DNA from: DASPXY01 sp038227745
Lineage (GTDB): Bacteria > Planctomycetota > Planctomycetia > Gemmatales > Gemmataceae
Length of the DNA: 9,025 nucleotides
Direction of reading: 5' to 3'
Assembly (NCBI GenBank): GCA_038227745.1
Contig: JBBRPS010000418.1
Coordinates: 1 to 9,025, forward strand
Shown here: one piece after another, positions 1-4,993 of the stretch
How positions within the stretch are numbered: the stretch's first letter is position 1
Layout: each line of letters begins with the position of its first letter
The notes under the pieces: model-generated
What the model was told of the DNA's origin: nothing
The model's input: only the letters and a program-made list of their open reading frames with translations
Database searches by the model: none
Position numbers and translations under genes: made by a program

Positions 1-3
1 GGC

Positions 4-73
4 GCGAGCGCGAAACGGCAAGCCAGGCGCGCTCCGTTGGCGGAGCGCGCCTGGCTTGCCGTTTCGCGCTCGC
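4..73. repeat. Perfect 33-bp inverted repeat (long hairpin)
   Basis: Positions 4-36 and 41-73 are exact reverse complements, leaving only a 4-base TTGG loop (37-40). The pairing stops at C3/A74, so the whole element is visible. The stem is about 70% G+C and has no mismatch. No T-tract follows on either strand, so it is not a canonical intrinsic terminator, although a stem this strong would stall polymerase or block 3' exonuclease. It may mark the 3' end of a gene to the left of the window, or be a dispersed palindromic repeat. The repeat is seen directly; its role is inferred. Confidence 0.9.
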
Positions 74-95
74 AGTCCAGCCCCCGCACCCCCAA

Positions 96-125
96 CCCCT
101 CTTCCCCGCGTACAGGGGCGAGGGG
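96..125. repeat. Imperfect C-rich/G-rich hairpin in intergenic region
   Basis: CCCCTC at 96-101 pairs with GAGGGG at 120-125, and CCCC at 104-107 pairs with GGGG at 115-118. A TT/C internal bulge separates the two helices and the loop is GCGTACA. It lies 22 bases after the perfect hairpin at 4-73. C-rich stretches surround it (81-99), and another G-run follows (122-128). It could be part of a terminator region for a gene to the left, or a dispersed intergenic repeat. Function is not shown by the sequence. Confidence 0.5.
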
Positions 126-198
126 AGGGACAGGATTCCCTGCCGCGAGGGCGGCAAGCCTGTTGCCTCTCTGCCTCTCTCCCGTCGTCTGAATCTTG

Positions 199-227
199 TG
201 GACAACCTGGGACTGCGCTGGGATAAC
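199..227 (+). promoter_or_regulatory. Candidate sigma70-type promoter for the ECF/kinase cassette
   Basis: The hexamer TGGACA at 199-204 matches TTGACA at five of six bases. It is followed by exactly 17 bases and then GATAAC at 222-227, which matches TATAAT at four of six. Transcription would begin near 234, giving a leader of about 48 bases before the sigma gene. The region is slightly less G+C-rich than its surroundings. No second copy of this element lies upstream of the other genes in the cassette, which fits transcription as one unit. A separate ECF-type autoregulatory promoter is not obvious by eye. Confidence 0.45.
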
Positions 228-281
228 CGTTGAGGTCAGCGCCGAGGAGATCGCCCGCCAGGTGACGGCCGGAGAAAAATC

Positions 282-899
282 GTGACAGAGCCTCACGTTA
301 AACCTGAGGAGTCGGGCAACTCGACTTCGCTCGGTCTACTCGACCGCATGAAGGCGAAGGAGCCGGCGGCCTGGGAGCGGATGGTCAGCCTGTACGCGCC
401 GCTGGTGGACCACTGGTGCCGCATCGCGGGCCTGCAGGACGCGGACACGGCGGACGTACGGCAAGAGGTGCTGCTTGCCGTGGCCCGGAAGGTTGAGGAC
501 TTTCACCGGGACCAGGCCGGCGACACCTTCCGCGGCTGGCTCCGTACGATCGCCCAGCGCAAGTTGTCCGACCACTGGCGGAAGACGCGCGCCCGCCCGC
601 TGGCGGGAGACGCGGAGGCGCAGGAGCAACTGGAGCACTTACCCGCGGCAGCGGCGAGCGATTCGGACGCCGCCGCCCTCACGGAGGAAACCCGGATCCT
701 CTACCGCCGCGCCCTGGAACTGATCCGCCGCGACTTCGAGGAGCGTAGCTGGCAGGCGTTCTGGCGGCTCACAGTCGGCGGGGAGGGGCCGCGGGACGTG
801 GCCCTGGACCTGGGCATGACTGCGAACGCCGTCTACCTGGCCCGGGCACGCGTGCTCGCCCGGCTCCGTGAGGAGTTTGGCGGCGTGCTCGACGGCTGA
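282..899 (+). CDS. ECF-type RNA polymerase sigma factor (sigma-70 family)
   Basis: This 205-residue protein should direct RNA polymerase to a specific promoter set in the cytoplasm. Region 2 spans about residues 28-100. It includes the LQDADTADVRQEVLL stretch typical of region 2.1/2.2 and the FRGWLRTIAQRKLSDHWRK stretch of region 2.3/2.4. An Ala/Ser/Asp-rich linker at about 115-135 leads to region 4 (about 140-200), where DVALDLGMTANAVYLARARVL is the helix-turn-helix for the -35 element. The length suits the ECF family. Translation starts at GTG 282, with GGAG at 271-274 seven bases upstream. A kinase gene with an anti-sigma-type zinc finger starts 60 bases after the stop, so this sigma is probably controlled by that protein. 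Paired ECF and Ser/Thr kinase genes are known in Planctomycetes. The target regulon cannot be told from the window. Confidence 0.92.
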   Translation: MTEPHVKPEESGNSTSLGLLDRMKAKEPAAWERMVSLYAPLVDHWCRIAGLQDADTADVRQEVLLAVARKVEDFHRDQAGDTFRGWLRTIAQRKLSDHWRKTRARPLAGDAEAQEQLEHLPAAAASDSDAAALTEETRILYRRALELIRRDFEERSWQAFWRLTVGGEGPRDVALDLGMTANAVYLARARVLARLREEFGGVLDG

Positions 900-959
900 T
901 TCCTCTTCTGTTCGAGGTTGCCCCAGGGCGATGGGGCGACCGCTGCAGGGGCCACGCGC

Positions 960-3071
960 ATGCAGGCCGTAAACCTGTCCCCCCGAGGGAACGACTGTCC
1001 GCCCCGGGAAGCCCTGGCGGCGTACTGCACCGGCCGGCTGTCGTCGCAGGCCCTGGAGGCAGTTGCGGAGCACCTCTCCGCGTGCCCCGATTGTCAGTCT
1101 TCCCTGGACGAAGTCCAGGGCGAGGCGGCGAGCAGCGATTCCCTGATCGGGAAGCTGCGGCGCTACGTCGCCCCGACAGCACTGGCCGAGCGGGCGGGGG
1201 TCGGCACGCACCTGACGGCGTTGGACGAGCGGATCCTGACGCAATCGGAGCTTCCGCCGGCCGCGGGAACGCCGCACCGACCGGCGCAGACGGCCTTCGG
1301 TCAGTACGAGCTGCTGGAAGAGATTGGCCGCGGCGGCATGGGAGTCGTGTACCGGGCGCGGCAGGCGCGGCTGAACCGGCTGGTCGCGCTCAAGATGATC
1401 CGCGCCGGGACATACGCCGACGCCCGCGAGCGCGACCGCTTCCGCGTCGAGGGCGAGGCGGTGGCTCGCCTGCAGCACCCCAACGTCATCCAGGTCCACG
1501 AATTCAACGAGCACGATGGCCAGCTCTTCCTGTGCATGGAGTACCTGGAGGGGGGTTCCCTCGCCGGCAAGTTGTCGGGGACCGGGTTGCCGGTGCGCGA
1601 GGCGGCCCGGCTGGTGCAAACCCTGGCCGGGGCGGTCCAGGTTGCGCACCAGCGGCAGATCGTCCACCGCGACCTGAAGCCGGCGAACGTGCTGCTGGCG
1701 GCCGACGGCACGCCCAAGATCAGCGATTTCGGCCTGGCGAAGCTGCTCGACACCGAGGGGGGCGAGACGGCGCCGGACGCCGTCCTGGGAACGCCCAGTT
1801 ACATGGCGCCCGAGCAGGCCGCGGGCAAGGCCAGGGACGTCGGGCCGGCGGCGGACGTCTACGCCCTGGGGGCGATCCTGTACGAGGCGCTCACGGGCCG
1901 GCCGCCCTTCAAGGGGTTGACGCGAGTGGAGACGCTGGACCTGGTGCGCTCCGCCGAGTTAGTGCCGCCCGCCCGCCTGCGGCCTGAAGTCGCGCGCGAC
2001 CTGGAGGCCATCTGCCTGAAATGTCTGGCAAAGACGCCGGCCGAGCGCTACGGCTCCGCGGCGGCGCTGGCCGAAGACCTGGGGCGCTGGCTGGATGGGG
2101 AGCCGACGCTGGCCCGTCCGGCGCGCTGGTACAGGCGGGCCTGGCGACGGGCACCGCATCGAGCCCTCGCCGCCGTTCTGCTCGTCCTGTGCGGCCTTGG
2201 GGCCGCGGTCCTCTATCCTCGGCTCACCGCCCCGGACCCGGAGCGGGCGGTCGCGGCGATCGAGGCGCGGCTGGCCCGGCGGGAGTCGGTCGTCCTGGTT
2301 GGGGAGAAGGGCGAGCCTGCCTGGTCGCGGTGGCGGACCGGAGAACAGTCCTCGCGGACGGCGCTGGCCGGGGACGGTGTGGTCAGCGTCCGCTCCTGGG
2401 GCCGCGCCATGCTGGAACTCGTGCGCGACCCTCGGGTGGAGCGTTACCGGATCCGCGCCGAAGTGCGCCACGAGCGCGGCGACACCCTGGGCGAGGCCGG
2501 GTTGTTCTTCGGGCTGCAAAGTTACCAGGCCGGCCCCGACGTCCTGTATTTCTACTTCTCTATCGCGTTCGATGACGTCCACGACCTTGTCAAACGGATG
2601 CAATGGGAACTCCCAAACATTCCACCCAAGAGGTTGAAACTGCCGCCGGGCAAGGGCCTGCCGCTGCCGCCCGGCAACCCGGTGAAACTGGGGCCCCAAT
2701 TGTATGCGGAGGGCGAGCCGGACTCCCTTTGGGACGTCGGCGTGGGGGGGCCGATCCGAAAGTTCTTCACCCCCGCCGGGTTCGGCGGGGGACCGTGGCG
2801 ACAGCTCTCCGTGGAAGTGACTCCGGAGGGCGTTCGCGGGACCTGGGAGGGTACTGTTTTCATCGGAGAAATCCCTGCGCGCACTATCCGGCAGGACACC
2901 CGCTCCGCGCTGACGAGCATGCAGAAGAGGCCGGCCCACGGAGCCTTCCTGAAAGGCGTCAACCCGATTTTCAGCCCGAGGGCCTCTCTGGGGCTTTACG
3001 TGAGCAAAGCGGTCGCTTCATTTCGTCGGGTCGTGATCGAGCCCATTGCCGAGAACGGCCAGAACCCGTAA
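960..3071 (+). CDS. Membrane Ser/Thr protein kinase with N-terminal anti-sigma-type zinc finger
   Basis: This 703-residue protein combines several modules. An N-terminal segment has the Hx3Cx2C anti-sigma zinc motif (H38, C42, C45). A complete Hanks-type kinase runs from about 113 to 375: glycine loop GRGGMG 123-128, K145, catalytic HRDLKPAN with D238, DFG 256-258 and APE 283-285. All key residues are present, and the Arg before D238 makes it an RD kinase, so it should be active. One hydrophobic helix (about 402-420) follows. The C-terminal part (about 455-695) is beta-rich with Trp/Gly patterns like the LamG/concanavalin-like or DUF1080-like domains, and is predicted to lie outside the cytoplasm as a sensor. 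ATG 960 is preferred because AGGGG (947-951) lies eight bases upstream; the frame is also open from a TTG at 918. It probably binds or phosphorylates the sigma factor encoded just upstream. The C-terminal family name is uncertain. Confidence 0.92.
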   Translation: MQAVNLSPRGNDCPPREALAAYCTGRLSSQALEAVAEHLSACPDCQSSLDEVQGEAASSDSLIGKLRRYVAPTALAERAGVGTHLTALDERILTQSELPPAAGTPHRPAQTAFGQYELLEEIGRGGMGVVYRARQARLNRLVALKMIRAGTYADARERDRFRVEGEAVARLQHPNVIQVHEFNEHDGQLFLCMEYLEGGSLAGKLSGTGLPVREAARLVQTLAGAVQVAHQRQIVHRDLKPANVLLAADGTPKISDFGLAKLLDTEGGETAPDAVLGTPSYMAPEQAAGKARDVGPAADVYALGAILYEALTGRPPFKGLTRVETLDLVRSAELVPPARLRPEVARDLEAICLKCLAKTPAERYGSAAALAEDLGRWLDGEPTLARPARWYRRAWRRAPHRALAAVLLVLCGLGAAVLYPRLTAPDPERAVAAIEARLARRESVVLVGEKGEPAWSRWRTGEQSSRTALAGDGVVSVRSWGRAMLELVRDPRVERYRIRAEVRHERGDTLGEAGLFFGLQSYQAGPDVLYFYFSIAFDDVHDLVKRMQWELPNIPPKRLKLPPGKGLPLPPGNPVKLGPQLYAEGEPDSLWDVGVGGPIRKFFTPAGFGGGPWRQLSVEVTPEGVRGTWEGTVFIGEIPARTIRQDTRSALTSMQKRPAHGAFLKGVNPIFSPRASLGLYVSKAVASFRRVVIEPIAENGQNP

Positions 3072-3076
3072 GGAGG
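3071..3076 (+). promoter_or_regulatory. Strong Shine-Dalgarno overlapping the kinase stop codon
   Basis: AGGAGG begins on the last base of the kinase TAA stop (3069-3071) and lies 10 bases before ATG 3087. It is the best ribosome site in the window. It fixes the start of the small downstream gene and suggests translation coupled to the kinase gene, with the third gene possibly made in larger amounts. Confidence 0.75.
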
Positions 3077-3086
3077 GACATCTGTC

Positions 3087-3644
3087 ATGGCGAGTAGCGG
3101 CATTGTTATCCAGCACCCGAATCAAACGCAGCACGACAAGATCCGTCGTGGGACTTTTTATGCCTTCGGCAAGGCCAAGGGGGCTTGCGGGAACATCACG
3201 GGAGAGGTCAAGGGCGGCGATGGGAAATGTTACCCGGGACGTACGATAAAGGACGGGAAGCACTGGATAATTTTCTTCGATCTCCCCAGGGGCACCGACT
3301 ACAGGCTCACGGTGAAGGGGAGCGTAACCGGCACGCAAACGGCGACCTTCGACGTGGAAACCAAAAATACGTTCGCCGACTTCGAGATGACGTACCCCTA
3401 CGACACCACGCCGATCTGCAACACTTTCGCGGCGTACGGGAGCAGCGCGTTCACTTCTTCCGTGACCGGCCTCGCAGGAGTTGAGCCCGGGAACACGTGG
3501 TCGGGCCCGTCGACTTCGCAAACGTGGTGCGTCCATTTCGAGGATGTGGTGAACTCACCCTGCGATGTAGTGGTTACGGATGGGCAGCATACGGCCAGGC
3601 AGAACGGCGTGCCCGTCGCCAGCTCGAACTGCCTGATCCCCTGA
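3087..3644 (+). CDS. Hypothetical six-cysteine, beta-rich protein, third gene of the sigma/kinase cassette
   Basis: I do not recognise this 185-residue protein. It has no signal peptide and no membrane helix. The composition is rich in Thr, Gly, Val and aromatic residues in short alternating strands, which suggests a beta-sandwich. Residues about 35-95 read like a small Ig-like or transthyretin-like carboxypeptidase-regulatory fold (ITGEV, YRLTVKGS, TATFDVE). There are six cysteines (C34, C48, C111, C148, C159, C182), an even number that could form disulphides or bind metal. ATG 3087 has the strong AGGAGG site at 3071-3076. Only 15 bases separate it from the kinase stop, so it is almost certainly co-transcribed with the sigma and kinase genes. 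It may be a kinase substrate, a ligand for the outer domain, or an effector. Base composition is less G+C-rich than the neighbours, which could point to recent acquisition. The gene is well supported; its function is unknown. Confidence 0.8.
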   Translation: MASSGIVIQHPNQTQHDKIRRGTFYAFGKAKGACGNITGEVKGGDGKCYPGRTIKDGKHWIIFFDLPRGTDYRLTVKGSVTGTQTATFDVETKNTFADFEMTYPYDTTPICNTFAAYGSSAFTSSVTGLAGVEPGNTWSGPSTSQTWCVHFEDVVNSPCDVVVTDGQHTARQNGVPVASSNCLIP

Positions 3645-3743
3645 GCCACGGAGAGCCATCTGGCCAGGCTTTTGCCGCCCCGTTCGGGCCGCCTGCTCCG
3701 CTGGGGCGGTTGACGAACGAGTCCCTCTCGTCCTTCTCCTGCC

Positions 3744-3759
3744 CGACGGGATCCCGTCG
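3744..3759. repeat. 16-base perfect palindrome
   Basis: CGACGGGATCCCGTCG is its own reverse complement. It lies between two convergent genes and just before the larger hairpin at 3771-3806. It could be a small stem with a GATC loop, or a dimeric protein-binding site. No regulated promoter is visible beside it, so a role in transcript ends is more likely. Confidence 0.5.
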
Positions 3760-3770
3760 CGCAGAGATGT

Positions 3771-3806
3771 CGCCGGCGCCCCCTCATCGCCCAGGGGGGG
3801 CGCCGG
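3771..3806. terminator. Strong hairpin between convergent genes, candidate bidirectional terminator
   Basis: CCGGCGCCCCC at 3773-3783 pairs perfectly with GGGGGCGCCGG at 3796-3806. A T-G and a C-G pair extend the stem inward to 13 pairs around an eight-base loop. It lies 129 bases past the stop of the six-cysteine gene (plus strand) and about 100 bases past the stop of the GYF_2 gene (minus strand), which is a natural position for a shared terminator. No T-run follows on either strand, as is common in very GC-rich genomes. The structure is seen; the termination role is inferred. Confidence 0.55.
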
Positions 3807-3905
3807 ACTCATACCAGGCCCCAGGTTCGGAACAGACCGTGGCCGGCCGGTGGCCCTTGCGTTCCCCACACCGCGGGAGGCGTCGGCCCTGCCTGCGGGA
3901 AACCG

Positions 3906-4685
3906 TCACGGACCGCCCTTGCCGAAGTCGAGGAGATCCTCGTCCACGGGCAGCGGGGCCGCGACGATATCCGGGGGCTTCGGCGGCGCTTTCGGCGGCC
4001 CGGCCGGCCTGGTGCTCGTGGCGGGCTTCGGTGCCGGGGTGGCACCACGGGCAGCGGGGGCGGAAGTCGAAGCACGGACCGGGCCAGTCGCGGCCGGAAC
4101 GCTACCTGTCGGAAGCAGCCCGCCCAGGGTAGCGACCGGCAGCCAGATCTCCACGCCGACCATGTCCAGCGGCTGCAGCTGTCCGCCGGCGAGCATGCGG
4201 CGGATGTCCTCCAGTGTGTAAGGCCCTTCTGGCCTGCCGCCGCGCAGCAAACGGAAGCCGCCGCCCGGCCCGGCGGTCGGGGGACCGGAGGGAGGCGTCG
4301 GTCGCGGAGGCATCGGGGCAGGCCGCGGCGCTTCCTCCACCACCGGCTCCAGGTCCACGACTTCCTCCACCGGCGCGAGCGGGACCACCTCTTCCTCGAC
4401 CGCCTCCAACTCGACGATATCCTCCTCGGCCTTCTTCGGCAGGGCCGCCTTGCCGGGTTTCGGGGCGGCAGGGGCGGCCTTCGGGGGCGCGTCGGCGGCC
4501 GCGAGCTGGGTGGCGCTGAACAGGCCCTTGACCGAGCGAGCCGGCACCCTCTTCGGGATGCCCTCTTTCCAGATCAAGTGGGCCGGCTGCAGGTAGCCAT
4601 TGCCGGCCAGGTGCTTGAGCTGGGTCGAGGTGACCGGGCCGTGCTCTTCTCCGTCCACGTCGTAGAACCATTCGGCCGCCGCCAT
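3906..4685 (-). CDS. Protein with two GYF_2 (DUF4339) modules
   Basis: This 259-residue protein has an N-terminal GYF_2-type module (about 5-57). It begins WFY, continues with GEEHGPV and QLKHLAGNGYLQP, and ends LIWKEGIPKRVPA. A second copy (about 143-192) reads GRPEGPYTLEDIRRMLAGGQLQP and ends IWLPVATLGGLLP. The two are joined by a long disordered linker with an acidic Val/Glu block (87-119) and a Pro-rich run. The tail (195-245) is also Ala/Pro-rich. There is no signal peptide or membrane helix. GYF-type domains generally bind proline-rich peptides, so a scaffold or adaptor role is plausible, and the protein's own Pro-rich linker could be a ligand. The usual Trp near the end of the module is replaced in copy one (R46 region) but kept in copy two (W181). 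The start at 4685 has a GGGAGAGG site at complement 4693-4700. Transcription is convergent with the sigma cassette and divergent from the DUF1549 gene. Confidence 0.85.
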   Translation of the reverse strand: MAAAEWFYDVDGEEHGPVTSTQLKHLAGNGYLQPAHLIWKEGIPKRVPARSVKGLFSATQLAAADAPPKAAPAAPKPGKAALPKKAEEDIVELEAVEEEVVPLAPVEEVVDLEPVVEEAPRPAPMPPRPTPPSGPPTAGPGGGFRLLRGGRPEGPYTLEDIRRMLAGGQLQPLDMVGVEIWLPVATLGGLLPTGSVPAATGPVRASTSAPAARGATPAPKPATSTRPAGPPKAPPKPPDIVAAPLPVDEDLLDFGKGGP

Positions 4686-4752
4686 CGGTCAACCTCTCCC
4701 TGAATCGAGGTCGGGCGCGTGGGGCCGCACCTTCCGGCCCGCGAATGGTTGT

Positions 4753-4758
4753 ATTATG
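4753..4758 (-). promoter_or_regulatory. Possible -10 element for the GYF_2 gene
   Basis: On the minus strand this reads CATAAT, five of six bases of TATAAT. It lies in a small AT-rich island within very GC-rich sequence, about 68 bases before the start codon at 4685. No good -35 hexamer is present at 16-18 bases upstream, so it may need an activator or a different sigma factor, or be chance. Confidence 0.3.
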
Positions 4759-4818
4759 CCTCCGCCGGACCGCCAGAGGAACGGAAATCCACGGCGTGGA
4801 GGCGGGCGGAATTGGGTT

Positions 4819-4847
4819 TTGACGGCCGCCGTCCGCCCGCGTAGGAT
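4819..4847 (+). promoter_or_regulatory. Candidate sigma70-type promoter for the DUF1549/DUF1553 operon
   Basis: TTGACG at 4819-4824 (five of six to consensus), a 17-base spacer, and TAGGAT at 4842-4847 (four of six). Transcription from about 4854 would give a leader of about 140 bases whose first 45 bases fold into two stem-loops. No comparable element was seen closer to the gene. Confidence 0.45.
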
Positions 4848-4858
4848 TGGCGCAGGCT

Positions 4859-4898
4859 GGGCGCGCAGGGCTGCGCCCGGCCCTCCGACGGAGGGCCG
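4859..4898 (+). repeat. Two adjacent stem-loops in the presumed leader of the DUF1549/DUF1553 gene
   Basis: GGGCGC (4859-4864) pairs with GCGCCC (4873-4878) around an eight-base loop. Immediately next, CGGCCCTCCG (4878-4887) and CGGAGGGCCG (4889-4898) form an inverted repeat that would fold as an eight-pair stem with a five-base CGACG loop. The two share base C4878. They lie right after the predicted transcription start. They could stabilise the 5' end of the mRNA, act as an attenuator, or be a dispersed GC-rich repeat. No T-run follows. Confidence 0.5.
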
Positions 4899-4993
4899 CG
4901 GAATTCCGATGGCGTTGCGGCCCCGGTCGGGTATGGTAGTAGAGAAGGAGATTGTACCCCCGCCTGCCCACCCGCTGGACCGAACACCGAACC

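Larger units (their letters stand above)
4686..4993. other. Divergent intergenic region between the GYF_2 gene and the DUF1549/DUF1553 gene
   Basis: These 308 bases carry no convincing gene. They hold the ribosome site of the minus-strand gene (4693-4700), a possible minus-strand -10, a good plus-strand promoter (4819-4847), two adjacent stem-loops (4859-4898), and an AAGGAG at 4945-4950 that lies too far from the favoured ATG 4994 to serve it directly. Confidence 0.7.

Noticed and set aside
918..959. Upstream TTG start for the kinase gene
   Set aside because: The extra 14 residues (Gly/Ala-rich) show no family character, and ATG 960 has a well-spaced AGGGG site.
639..2939. Long minus-strand frames opposite the sigma and kinase genes (639-1667 and 1959-2939)
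   Set aside because: These are shadows of GC-rich codon structure. The plus strand has complete sigma and kinase motifs.
3497..4132. A plus-strand frame across the six-cysteine gene end, the convergent intergenic region and the GYF_2 gene
   Set aside because: It crosses strong hairpins, lies opposite GYF_2 coding sequence, and has low-complexity Arg/Pro content without motifs.
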